A stretch of DNA of 64,000 bases from Nageia nagi (lineage: Eukaryota > Pinophyta), in contig JBITNC010000001.1 of assembly GCA_050084985.1 (NCBI GenBank), forward strand, positions 139,376,001-139,440,000, read 5' to 3'. The number at the start of each line of letters is the position of its first letter. The first letter of the stretch is position 1. Of the stretch, positions 47,083 through 59,136 are shown piece after piece. Both the position numbers and the translations under genes were made by a program. The notes under the pieces were generated by a model, which did not search any database, had not been told where the DNA came from, and was given only the letters and a program-made list of their open reading frames with translations.

Positions 47083-48549
47083 ATGATTAATATTTTGATA
47101 TACATTCATTATATATCCATGTGAAGCAGTAGGATTAGGCAAAGGTGGTGGTGGTGGAACCTATATATGGCTAGCATGTTTTGGATATACACCCATAATA
47201 TGTGTAAATTTGGTTAGATGATAGGCTTCTCCATTGATTTTATCATGATATGTGTACAATTAGTACTAGTTACTCATGTTTACTTCAATGGTACTAAGCA
47301 TTATCTTTATTTATTTACATCAAAAATTCTATTAGGATATTACATTCAAATTATTTATATTAAGATAGATACAACTAGTCGATCATGTTTATTCAGCAAT
47401 TTTAATTATGTTATATCTTTACACTAGTTATGTGAATTCTATTATAATATTGCTCTTATGAGTTGTAGTTATAGCTATGTTGGCACACTTAATTACTCAT
47501 AAGATAAAACTGAGTATAATGTTGCTTTGGTTAAGATGAGGGCTATTATGTGGATCGTATAAGCTTATTTTTTTTCAATAGAATTATTCATGATTCTATG
47601 TGTTTAGACTTGTTTCAAATAAGATAAAAATCTATGAAGTAAATAATAAGGCATTAAAGAATGTATTTTATTTAGAATTTGTAAATTCATTTTAATTATG
47701 GTAAAATTAGTTTTGTATCATTATGTAATTATTTTTAAAGAAATCAATTACATGTATGAGTTTGTGGAGTGAATAATGAGGCTAAGAGTTTTGTTAAGAC
47801 TTTAGAAAATGGAAATTGATATTTTTTTTGGTATAAATATATTATATCATTTTATTAGAGTTATTTTGAGTAAAACTAAATAAACTTAGGTATGCTTTAG
47901 CCTCTTGGGCTATGTAGTTGAGATCATCTAGGTTGTGTATGATTGTTTATCGTGTGATGTATTAGCATGGGTCATAAGATCAAAAGAGATTGTGGGGTAA
48001 TGATTGAATCAGTGACACCATCGATTATCCTATTGATTAGGAGAAAAATAGGTTATTATGGAAGGATAAGTTCTCAACCCTTAAGTCTCCACTCCATACA
48101 TAAATATCCAATAATCAATTTGAATTATGGATGTATGCTTTCATATTTATCAAGTGACTAATTATTTTTTCATTAAAGGAGAAGGTAAATAGTTATGGAT
48201 GCCATTAATAGCTATTTGGATAAGGATTTTTATGATTTTGTTTAGTATATTTGAAGAGAAGTTATGATATATACTACGATAACTCTTGATGAAGGTTTTT
48301 GTGATCCATGATGATTGTATTTAAAAAATATATAGAAATAGTATGTTATAATAATAGTGTAAAATTTTGTTAGTTTTGAGCTTGTTATTCAAAATCTAAT
48401 TTACTATATTGCATTGTAATATGAATCAATGATGAAAAGGGGATACTGATCCTTGAAATGTTCTTATTTTGACCAAGAAATTACAATGAATGTTTTATCC
48501 ATTTTGATTTTGTGTTATATGTTAATAATGAGATGCATTATTTATATGA
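47083..48549. other. unassigned AT-rich sequence
   Basis: A GGTGGTGGTGG tract lies near 47145. Small ORFs (47218-47427, 47967-48161) show no motif. Nothing else is supported. Confidence 0.35.
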
Positions 48550-48771
48550 AAAATGAATTATTATTAAATAATTTGCAATATGATAATGTGTACATATTTA
48601 TTATGAAAAATGGTATAAAAAGATTGTAATAAGGTTCAAGGTTTGATCCTTTGAGTTTAAGTCAAAAATAAATTATTGTGATATTTATAGGAAAGTGTGC
48701 ACATGCCAAAGATAAGTAATCCTTAAGTACACTTCTATATAATAACTTAACTATATATGATTTCTTTGAGG

Positions 48772-48833
<62 letters not shown>

Positions 48834-50609
48834 TTGGTATGGTTAATTTCCACTTATAAGATATTCATGAGTTTAACATAATAAACAAATAATCTTTCAT
48901 AAAATGGGTACAAGAAATACACTTAAGAAGTACACCATAAATAACATTATCATAAGGTTTGGGGTTTCATTCCAATTCAATGGATAATGGAACTAAATTT
49001 TCATGGAAGTAAAGGTATTTTTTAAGAAGTACTATATTAAATAAAAATTATAAAGATTGTATTATACTTAAAAGAAATGATCAAAAGAAAGAAAAAAATG
49101 ATCAATATTTTATTATAAATATATTTAAAATGGAAAAGATTGCTATACTTATATAATATTTACAATACAGACTTATGAGATCAACACTAGAATAGAAATA
49201 GGGCTAATTGGTTTGTCATTACTCTAGGGTAAGGAGGTTGAATATGTATTATACATTAGTAATAATGTAAATAAGAATATAAGTTAGTAATAATGTAAAT
49301 AAGAATATTTCTAAATAAAGGAATATCATGTATCTCAAGATGTATTATACCTGACCAAACTAATGTAGTAAATGAAAGTCATACTTTTTCAAGCTAAAAT
49401 ATATTCTTTTTATATTTCCTAATTATTCCTATATATTGGTATTGCTTAAATTTTTCATAATTTATCTTCAAAAATAAATTTCAAACTAGTTGAAATGATA
49501 GAAAATTACATAATATTTAACAAAAAATGGATGTTTTGAAGATTTAATTTATGATAATGAAGTGTTAATGATGCATTACTAATTTTAAAATTTCATTCTA
49601 AATTTAATATACTAATTCTTAGTTTACCATTCAATTTAAAATAAGAATATAATAATAAATATCACTTTTATGGATTTTGACACATCAAAAGGTCATTTTT
49701 AAATCAATAGTTCTCTAATACATCTACACCTTCAATGACTAAGTTCTAGGATACTTATTCCTAGTATGCTTGAATTCTTAAAATGAGACACATTATAAAT
49801 CTTAAATGGATTAAAAAATAAATAGTACCATTGAATGTAAATAACATATGAGTTGTAAAATTATCCCTTCCTTCAAATATCATATTGAAAATTATCATAT
49901 TTGTAATATCATGCTATGTACCATGTTCTTACCTATCAAAGTTGAATTTATTATGTTTATTAATATTTATAATTATCTACTCTATGTTTCAATAATATGA
50001 TAAAGGAAAGGTTCTTATTCATTATATAATAATTTTATGTCCATTGTAAGTATCCAACACAAGCATCCAAAAATTCAAAAATATCCTCTTCTTTGTAGGA
50101 TTCATTCACTTTGATAATAATGGAACAATAAGACTCATTTTTCTAATATTTGAGGAATCTTCGATAATGTTGTATTGTATGATGCATAATGATTAATGTT
50201 AGATAATATCAATGCAAGCTTGTTTATCCTATTAAAGGTACCCATATTTGAACCCTACAAATATAACAAGATCATATCATCATATTAAGATTATGATACT
50301 ATTATATTATGTTGAATAAAAAATGAACATCTAGCATATGCAATCCCATACTTATAAGCTCATCACTAAAAAATATCATCACCTAATCAAAGGAAATTTA
50401 ATATGCAAAAACATCTTAAAACATGCTCCTAACCCAAACCACTTACGTTTAAGCATTTATTATTGAAATGCCATTAATCTAGTACTCTACTCCCAAAAAT
50501 GTTCATGTTCTAATACCATAAACCCAAAATGGATATCATTTAGTTCCAAACCTTAACAACTCATCAAAGTTAAATTAAGTCACTCTAAATCACTTCTATG
50601 ATCATTTTT
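48550..50609 (+). repeat. duplicated upstream block U3
   Basis: A second copy of the U block, collinear with 39205-41719, leading into gene copy G3. It differs by small indels and by a (TA)n expansion at 48773-48831. Confidence 0.75.
48773..48831. repeat. (TA)n microsatellite
   Basis: An uninterrupted TA run of about 59 bases inside block U3. The corresponding place in U2 (about 39610-39650) has only short TATAT words. The 63-codon minus ORF across it is an artefact of the repeat. Confidence 0.95.
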
Positions 50610-51567
50610 TAATATCATCAAATTAGAAACATCATTTCAAACATCAACAACAACTAGAGATTACTATTTGAAAATACAAGCAATTTGTTAGCAAACATAT
50701 TATCCCCCCCATCAATCAAATAATCCTTTATCTTAACAATTTGTGAGCAATTTATTCTATGTTTGATTCCCACAATAAAACGCATGCTATGTAATGACCT
50801 ACTACAATCGTCTCATTGATTGATTGATCTCCTATATAAACGTTAATATATTTTACCTGTACCTTACCTTTATATATCTTATACTATATAAACACATAAT
50901 CCAAACATCAAAATTCTTTTCTATTATTAAATTTAAATTAGAAAAAATCTTATTAATTTGATCCAAAGATACTTTCGAACTCATAGTCATCATCTATGCC
51001 AACTACACATATCAAAGAGAAGTTAACAAATCAACAACAATATTAAAAGAGAAAAGTTATACCTAACATTAAAATATCAATAGTGTATCTTACTAATATT
51101 TCAAATTTAATATCTTCTTTGTTGTTAAAGTTGAAGTAATTTAAACAAGGCCGGAGAATGCGAGGGCCTCATTGGAGTATGAAAAAGGAATGAGATTACT
51201 AAAAAAAAAATTGAAAAATTATCAGAGCTTACTACACGCGGATGAAAGACGCATTAACAAATCAACAACAATAATATGAGAGACAAATTATACCGAAAGT
51301 GAAAATATCAATAATATGTGTCTTACTCATATTTCAAATGTAATATCCTTTTTGTTTTTAAAGCTAAATAATTTAAACAAGGCGGGAGAATCTCAGGGCC
51401 TCTCATTGGCGTATGCAAAATTAATGAGATATCTAAAAAATGAAAAATTATGAGAACTCTACTGAATAAATACCAGTTTCAGAAAGAGCTCTACTGAAAT
51501 ATTTGGGGTGATTTTCAAAAGAGCATTGCAGGTAGAAGGTCACAACTGTATTACCTGCTCTTCAAAG
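50610..51567 (+). promoter_or_regulatory. upstream region of gene copy G3, with internal tandem duplication
   Basis: Homologous to the 5' regions of G1, G2 and G4, so it was copied with the gene. Inside it, 51022-51235 is repeated at 51252-51450 (shared TTAACAAATCAACAACAAT, AATTTAAACAAGGC and CCTC(TC)ATTGG words). An ATTGG (inverted CCAAT) sits near 51404. The GC-richer second half keeps CpG sites lost from other copies. The promoter role is inference from position. Confidence 0.45.
51022..51450 (+). repeat. ~230 bp tandem duplication upstream of G3
   Basis: Two adjacent imperfect copies, starting TTAACAAATCAACAACAAT at about 51023 and 51253. Each runs through the AAACAAGGC(C/G)GGAGAAT and GGGCCTC blocks. 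G1, G2 and G4 have a single copy, so the duplication is specific to G3. Confidence 0.75.
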
Positions 51568-52534
51568 GTATGCCAACACTTTGTTGCCAAACTGATTTCT
51601 TCCTATCGTTATAAATGTCATATCATTCGAATCGTGTTGATTCTTATTACAGGAAATTAGTCTGAAGTGGTTATTTGCGGAAGACCCAAACACTCAAGGA
51701 AGAAATTCAGACCTAGGTTTTATTTGCCCTTCACCGCAAGAAGATGTTGAACTAGGTTGGAAGCATACCGAAGACGTCAGAAATTTTGATATTATCATGC
51801 AGGAGGAAACCCAGATCTCTGCTGGGCAATTCAATAGTTCAATTCCAACAATACCCATTTCACATTCTCTACCAAGTGTGAGTTTCTCTGCTAAACAAGG
51901 TAAGAAAAGAGAGCATGAATCCAGGAAGACAGAAAGGTTTGGGAAACTATGAACGAGCTTGGCGGTCATGAACAAGAAACAACAACGATTTCAGTTTTGG
52001 ACGATTTGGCTTCTATATTTTTATCCTCGAATTGGGATGAAAACAATGAGGTTGAATTCATGAAAACTGAATATTTAGATGATGGCCATAATTTGAACGT
52101 AGATCTTGCAGACATTGATTTGGATGATCCTTTTGTGGAGTCCTCTGTTATTGATAGTAGTCCACTTACTAACTCCCCTTCTCTGCAGTTCCTGGATTCT
52201 GAGGAGGCCAGAAATGACACTCTCCAAGTAGATGCAGATATTTCCCATAACCAACCTTCCTTGCGTGGCCCTAACAAAACAAAGAGACCAAAGAAAAGAT
52301 GGAAATCAGATGAGATTAAAGAGCTAGTTCTGAATAGGAGGGAGATGAATAAAAAAATTAATGCTTATAAAGAACTGTGGGAACACATGGCTGAAAGACT
52401 GAATGAAAAGTTCAAAAGCTGGAGGACTCGTAATGCATGCTCTCAAAGATGGTCGTCTCTTACAAGAGTACGGTAAAATGAAGGAAAAAGGTATGTCCAT
52501 CAGAGACCATTTCAACGATATTGAATTCATTTTA
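51568..52534 (+). pseudogene. trihelix-like DNA-binding protein gene, copy G3 (best preserved)
   Basis: Intron 1 is GT 51568 to AG 51652. The coding exon from 51653 reads EISLKWLFAEDPNTQGRNSD and continues open to AACAAG|GTAAGA (51899). Intron 2 (51900-51994, ends ATTTCAG) removes an in-frame TGA and restores VLDDLASIFLSSNWDENNEV. An acidic region follows, then a Lys/Arg patch, then at about 52297-52460 a trihelix-like (SANT-related) domain: KKRWKSDEIKELVLNRREMN, LWEHMAERL, CSQRWSSL. The next block LQEYGKMKEKG is one base out of frame, and a donor-like GTAAGT follows at about 52535. The start codon is deleted relative to G2 and G4. Likely an ancestral nuclear transcription factor. G3 itself is a pseudogene unless another start is used. 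Confidence 0.65.
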
Positions 52535-52654
52535 GTAAGTATCATGTGCACCTGCGCCATTTATTGGCATCAGCAGCACCACCTATCTACAAAAGAATTA
52601 ATCTCAATATCGAACAACTGATTTTACCACCACCTATCTACAAAAAAGTTTAGA
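52535..52654 (+). other. G3 downstream edge with short direct repeat
   Basis: After the donor-like GTAAGTATC the sequence contains two copies of CACCACCTATCTACAAAA (about 52578 and 52629). It then runs into AAAAAAGTTTAGACTGCATC, the boundary shared with 16709, and on into block G4. Confidence 0.5.
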
Positions 52655-53755
52655 CTGCATCAGCACATATATTATGTTTAAGAATATATTATTGAAATAC
52701 CCTTAATGATTTAATCTAGTATCCTAGTCCAATAATGTTCATGATCTAATACCCTATACCCAAAATGGATGTCATTTAGTCTCAAGCCTTAACAACTCAC
52801 TGAAGTTAAATTAAATCACTCTAAATAACTTCCACGATCATCTTTCAATATCATCAAATTAGAAATGTCATTTCAAAGATAGAACTTACTCTTTAAAAAT
52901 ATAAGCAAATTATCAACAAACATATCATCCTCCACATCAATCAAATAATCCTTTATATCTATTATAATATATAAATACATAATCGAGATATTAAAATTCT
53001 TTTCTATGATTAAATTTAACTTAGAAAACATCATATAAATAATTTGATTTGAGGATACTTTCCAACTTATAATCATCATCTACGTGAACTATATGGATCA
53101 AGGAGAATACGTGGATCAAACATATATTAAAAAATCAATAACAATATTATAAGAGAAAATTTCCATAGAATGTAAATATATCAAGAATATGTATCTTACT
53201 AATATTTCAAATTTAATATTTTCTTTGTTGTTAAAGCTCAAGTAATTTAAACAAGATGGGAGAATGTTAGGGCCTCTCATTGGTATATGCAAAATTAATG
53301 AGGTATCTACAAAAATGAAAAATTATCAAATTATTGCAATAATTACATAGATCATAATGCACATTTATTAATTTTGTCTCCATAAAATATTTCATGATTT
53401 TTGAAAGAGCATGGCAAGTTGAAGATTATAAGTGTATTACTTACTCTGGAAAGGTATGTGAATACTTTGTTACCAAACCGAGTTCTTATTATTGTTTTAA
53501 ATATCATATCATTCAATTTGTATTGATTTGTAGTATAGGAAATTAATCTAAAATGGAAAAAATAGGGGATATAGATATCAAACTACAATATTCTATTGAT
53601 GGAATTAATAAAGAGGTTGAAATCATGAAGTGGTTATTTGCTGAAGACCCTAACACCTAAGGAGGGGATTCATAGACTTATCCATATGTAATGGTATCAC
53701 ATTAAAAAATCAATGGTTTTATTTTCCTTTCACCAAAAGAAGTTGCTGACCTAGG
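52655..53755 (+). pseudogene. trihelix-like gene fragment, copy G4
   Basis: Another copy of the 5' region and first exon, directly behind G3. ATG at 53553 opens MEKIGDIDIKLQYSIDGINK, EVEIMKWLFAEDPNT, then a stop (CAA to TAA), more stops, and GFIFLSPKEVADLG. A TATAG acceptor precedes the start, and an AAAG|GTATGTG donor lies near 53450. The exon is cut after GACCTAGG at 53755 by copia-C, exactly where copia-B cuts G1. Confidence 0.65.
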
Positions 53756-53930
53756 TGTTACCAAGTGAGTCTAGATTATCGAATAATTGCTTATGCTTTT
53801 TATTGTATTAATCAAAGAATTTATACATGTATATATAGCCTCATAAAGCTATGGTTTACATTTAATCTAAGTTAATATGCCAATAGTTTACAAGCATATG
53901 GTGTTCCATGCATATGGTATTCAAAACCCC
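53756..53930 (-). repeat. copia-C 3' LTR (left)
   Basis: Starts TGTTACCAAGTGAG and contains ATACATGTATATATAGCC, shared with the right LTR and copia-B. The right boundary is approximate. Confidence 0.6.
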
Positions 53931-54099
53931 ATTTTATGTATCTAGTATTCATGATGGTTGTATCCATATAGATGTCCTTATGGATCTAGTTCACCTTTAT
54001 ATTTTTCATCATTGAGAATATCCTAGTTGGTGATTATGATGGCTAAGTGATTATACCATTTTGTTATTGATAGCATTTTAATTTTTGGGTACTCATTAC

Positions 54100-54750
54100 C
54101 TTTTTAAAAGTATCGATTATATTCACATTATTCTTCACCTTATCCAAATCGAATTCATCTTCTTCACTTATTTATCTGATGAAGTGATTCCTTACCCTAA
54201 TATCCTTGGTCTTATTATGTAAATTTAAATTTATAATAAGGTTGATATAACTCTTGTTATAACACCACAATGGAATTGAATAGTATTATGCACTAATATC
54301 TAAATACAAAAGTTTGAGCTATATTGCTTTCTTGGAAATCTTTCTTGTTGCAATGTGATCAACTTTTATTATTCATTAAGTAACCAAATATTATTTATTT
54401 CTTCTCTAACTAATGGATCTTCCTAAAATTATAAAGACATATGCACTTGTGGAATTTCCACCATCTATATCTTGTGCAAAATTAGCATCTACATAGTCAT
54501 TCAATTGGCTATCACCTTCAACCTAATAATGTACCCTAACATCCTTAATTGATTAGAGATACCAAAATATCGTCTTTATGGCCATACAATGCTATCATCC
54601 TATATTTAACATAAATTGATTGATAACTACTACTACATGTGGCAAGTTGAATCATGTACACATCATTGCATACATCAACTTACTAGCTACACTTACATAT
54701 GGTACATTTGCTATTTCCTTTTTCTCAATTACTATCTTTGGCAATTATTC
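54100..54750 (-). pseudogene. copia-C RNase H relic
   Basis: The minus strand shows YVDANFAQDIDGGNSTSAYV, the conserved copia RNase H block, preceded by MAIKTIFWYL. Stops are present. Confidence 0.7.
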
Positions 54751-55620
54751 CATGGAAAATATTGATCCTACTACAAATGGATTACTTATTAGTTTGTAAG
54801 TATTCATCCCAAATTGCTTCAATATATCATCTACATATTTTATTCAGTTTATCCATAACTTTTCCCTATTGACCTTAATACTAAGGAAGTAGCAAAATGC
54901 ATCCAAATCCTTCATGTCAAGCTTCTTTTCTAACTTTATATTCACCTTTTGGACCAATTTTAGAAATTGGTAAGAAGATATATGTCATTGATATAAAATG
55001 AAGGATACAAAATATAATTGAATTTTTTAACTAGTATATGGAATGAACAACATTTTTCATCTCAAATCCATGCTTAATCATATAATGATCAAATTTCTTG
55101 TACCATTGTGTTGGTGATTGTATCAATCTATAAATTAAAGTTTACACACGTGATTGCTCCTATTGATTGCAAACTTCTTTGGCTCCTCCATGTATATCTT
55201 CTCCTTCAACTCACCATTAAGAGATCCAATATTCACATCTATTTACTCAACTTCCCAATCATTTGTTGCTCCTATTGCCAATAATAACCTAATTGAGGAT
55301 AGTATAGCTACTATTAAGAATATCATTGAGTAATCAATACCTTCTATTTATGTATATCCTTTGGTAACTAACCTTAACTTATACTGCTCCATAGAGCCAT
55401 CTAGATTATGCTTTTTCTTGAAGAACCATTTGTACCTAACCAATTTTCTTCCTTTTATCTAGGATGAATATCCCATGCTTGATCACAATTGAGGGATTCC
55501 ATCTCCTATTCCATTACCATTCTCCACTCCTTAGCCTCATCATCTCTCAAGGCTTGCTTGACACTAATAGGCTCATCATATAGAGTGATAAGTGTAGGAT
55601 ACTCTAAGTCACTAGAGTCA
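54751..55620 (-). pseudogene. copia-C reverse transcriptase relic
   Basis: Readable minus-strand blocks are MDVNIGSLNGELKEKIYMEE, KYVDDILKQFGMNTYKLIS and GSIFSMEQLPKIVIEKKE, parallel to copia-B at 19.6-20.2 kb. Interrupted by stops. Confidence 0.75.
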
Positions 55621-55899
55621 TATTCAAACTTGTCATGAGATCTACTTTGGTATTGAATCATATAAGGTGGATGATTATTTTATTCAGTTTATATTTTATT
55701 TTTACTTTACACTTATTGGGAACCTCCTCCAACATAATCTTTGGTAGATGAATCATCATTTATAGGTCATTAATCATTACTACTTATTAAGAAACTATCA
55801 ACAATCATATTTTGGTTACTTGGGCATGCTAGAGAAGGTTGATCCTCATATCCAATAGAGAATTATTGACTAACTCTTGAATTTTGTTCCTATTGAGAA

Positions 55900-56920
55900 G
55901 ACTCAATTTTGATAAGTTGAACATGATCTATGTTAGGCAATTGATCATAATTCTTCAATTTACCTTCTTCTTTCTTTCTTACAACTATAACATACTTTAT
56001 GAAAATTACATCACAAGATACTACATGATATTTTTTGATGGGATACATAATTTGTATCCCTTCATACCTTCCTTATAATCCATATATATGTATTTGAATG
56101 ACTTAAAGTATAATGTTTTTTTTTGGTTTGAGAAAATGCATATAATCCTCACATACAAATTCCCTAAGATTCTCAATAGTGGGTTTCTTATAGGTAAACT
56201 TTTCTTATGGATTCACACTTTCTAAAACTAAACTTGGAGATAGATTATTTATATAGTTAGCGGTATGAACCATCTTGGTCAAAAACTTCTTCTCAAGGAA
56301 TGCATCCTCTCACATATCTATTCTTTCTCTATGAGATTTACATTCAACCTCTCAGCCAAACCATTTTGTTATAGGATGTATGGTATGCTTTTATGTATTA
56401 CAATGATATGCATCATATAGAAGGAATTGAATTATTTTGAGTAATTTACTCACCTTCATTACTAATCCTCAATACCTTAACCTTCTTATTAGTTTGCCTC
56501 TATACCTCAAAAATGCATATCATTAACTTCTCCAAGGCTTTATCTGTATTCTTTATGAAGAATACCTAAGACTTATAGGAGAAGTCATCAATGAAGGTAA
56601 TCATGTAATTGGACCCTAATATGGAAGGTATCTCCATAGGTCCACAAATGTCTTAGTTTACCAACTCCTATATATTCACAATTCTATACTCATTAGCAAA
56701 GAAAGATACTCTCTTTTATTTTCCTATGACATAATACTTATACAAATCTAATGCATTGAATTTATTATCTTCCAAACCATGTACTAGCTATTTGGAGAAC
56801 ATCTTCTTAAGCTCCTCTTTCCTATGTGTGACATCCTCTTGTTATATAACATTATTTCAAAATAGCTATTATTTGTTGTTGTACTTACAAAAATCAACAT
56901 TTCTATATCTATCTTATAGA
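55900..56920 (-). pseudogene. copia-C integrase relic
   Basis: Aligned with copia-B 20.9-21.9 kb. The second catalytic block is decayed to VKVLRISNEGE (usual DNGGE). The region also holds ITFIDDFS-like text near 56590. Confidence 0.65.
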
Positions 56921-57039
56921 GGGATTCTTTTATGATTCCATGAATTAAAATAATTGTACCATTCTTTAAATTTACAATAATTCTTATTGAAGATATCCTA
57001 CAAATCATCATTAGAAAATTTATCTATTGAGAGTAAATT

Positions 57040-57250
57040 TTATTTTAGTCTAGGAAAATGATTAGCATTACTAATGGTATACAATCTATCATCTTTTAAC
57101 CTTAATCTCATTTTACCTCTAACTACCATATCATAGTGATAGCTATCTTTAAGGAACAACTTCCCATGATGATCCTCATGGTAGGTCTCAAACCAATATC
57201 TATGAGATATAATATGAAATTATGTACCTAAGTCAATCAACCATGATTCT
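57040..57250 (-). pseudogene. copia-C protease relic
   Basis: The minus strand reads WLIDLGT, then FHIISHRYWFETY and SYHYDMVVRGKMRL, parallel to the copia-B protease. The catalytic Asp is kept but the Ser is Leu. Confidence 0.7.
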
Positions 57251-57349
57251 ACATAGGAATCAATTGCCAATATTATATCTAGGCCTACCATTCCTTCTTT
57301 AGTTATGAAAATGATAGAGGTAGAATCCTCATCCTACTTTTAAAACTAT

Positions 57350-57960
57350 TTTTTCTAGTGGCTCTTGTTACATCCTTTCTTTTGGTATTTTCAACAGTCT
57401 ATATCTTACTTTAAACCTCTACTGGGAAATCACTCCTTAATTTTTACCTTTATATTTTCTATGTGATCTCTCATTATTTCTATGATCTCTACTCCTCCCT
57501 CTCACATTCAATGCTTTAGCACTACTTTTGGGATCCACAATATTCTTGATTGCTTCCTCTTGTAAGAGCTACATCATGATATTTTCTATCTTTAGACCAA
57601 TAATCTTAGTATTCCAAATGATCACAATGATCATATTATCCCATGTATTAGGGAGGTTACACAATAGAAAAATACATTGCTCCTTATCATTCATTTAGTC
57701 TCTCACTAACACCAATTGGTTTATGAGGGTATTGAAAGTATTGAGATACTTCTCTATTCTGCTATCATTAATCATCTTTAATCTATATAATATTTTCATC
57801 AACAAGATTAATTTTATCATGGATTTGAACTTATACAACTATACCAAACTATCTCACATCTACTTGTCTATTTTGATGATGATACATTTGAGAGAATGCA
57901 ATCAATGAGATTTAATCCTATTAATGTAATAGCCTTTCCAATTTTTTTTATCTCACTCCT
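57350..57960 (-). pseudogene. copia-C gag relic
   Basis: Minus-strand blocks: LYRLKMINDSRIEKYLNTFN, then FLLCNLPNTWDNMIIVI (UBN2 domain), then a decayed zinc-knuckle region near 57380-57420. It is uninterrupted where copia-B carries the chromovirus. Confidence 0.7.
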
Positions 57961-58989
57961 CTTGGGATAACTATCCTAGCTTTATGTCATGTAAGATCAC
58001 TTCCTTCAAATCTTGCTCCACCAAAATATATTACATCATTAAGTTTAAAATATTGAAATTCTACCCTTTGAACTTATTAATAATGGATTTTTCTATTTTC
58101 TCTATTATTCAAATAGTCAAATTCTCCTTCAATCAAGGTGACCTTAATTTGAAGAATATATTGACCAGCCTAACATCACAAAGCTTTGACCACTAGTATA
58201 TGAGAACATCTATATGGATGATATGATCCACTCCATTATCCCCCTATAAATTAGGTAAAATTGAAGTGAACACATCAATGTACATGCAATGAATAGTGCA
58301 CAAGTAATTGATTAGATAGAAATTATAGCCATACTTTCCCATAAGTGATAAAGGTAGTTTAAGTATATGATAGACTATAATAGGTATTGTTATCTTGCAT
58401 CCAAACACCACCACGTAGATGATATGTTTATAGTTTGATCTATAATGATAACATCTGCAGTATAGCTCATGATTGAATCAACTCTCTCATTCTCTAGTGT
58501 ACAAAGTTTCCATCAATAAGATTTCATATGCATATTAAAATGATTCCAACCAACCTCACTAGGTAGAAGGATGACCTTCTAATACATCGAACCAACAATA
58601 TTTGATCATTGAATACCATTTGATCTATTCCATGATAGAAATATTGAACCATGTGATCTCATCAAATGCCTACTATGAAATCATGTAGTGATAAACTTGA
58701 TATAATGACCCAACAAATTATTTACTTAAGTATGCACTAATTGATGCACCTAAATTTCCTTTAGCTTATCACAAATGATGTCCACCAATATAAATCTATG
58801 AAGTTGAATTAATTCTTCATAATTTCCTTCATATATCTTTCTTGCCAATGTAGTCATTAAGAAATACTGGAAACTCCACACATGCAGCAAGAATATATCT
58901 TGTTCTTTACACCACCAAGAGATTTTACCTAGCAAGAGTATCTACAAATCTCTCTTTGGGATCTTAATAGAACGTATATCTAATACCAA
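57961..58989 (-). other. copia-C 5' leader
   Basis: About 1 kb between the gag relic and the right LTR, longer than usual for a copia leader. No additional coding motif was recognised. A decayed primer site lies at its right end. Confidence 0.45.
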
Positions 58990-59136
58990 TGTTACCAAGT
59001 GACCCTAGATTGTAGGAGAATTACTTCTACTTTTTGATTGTACTAATAAAATAATTCATACATGTATATATAGCCACATAGAGTTATGGTTTACACTCAA
59101 TTCAATGATAATACACCAATAGTTTACAAGCACATG
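58990..59136 (-). repeat. copia-C 5' LTR (right), outer end lost
   Basis: TGTTACCAAGTGACCC to about CACATGGTAA. It matches the left LTR for about 146 bases, then changes to block U sequence. Confidence 0.6.

Larger units (their letters stand above)
53756..59136 (-). mobile_element. Ty1/copia element copia-C
   Basis: Minus-strand relic of the same family as copia-B with both LTRs: left TGTTACCAAGTG at 53756, right TGTTACCAAGTG at 58990. Beside the right LTR the minus strand reads TTGGTATTAGATA, a decayed tRNA-iMet primer site. Domain order from high to low is gag, protease, integrase, RT, RNase H. All are broken by stops. The right LTR stops after about 146 bases where repeat block U resumes, so its outer end is lost. 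Confidence 0.85.

Noticed and set aside
48662-48853. 63-codon minus ORF with a Tyr-Ile repeat
   Set aside because: It is translation of the (TA)n microsatellite.
51694-52277. Minus-strand ORFs of 93 and 103 codons opposite G3
   Set aside because: They are antisense to the trihelix-like gene, whose strand is fixed by splice sites, the domain match and the other copies.
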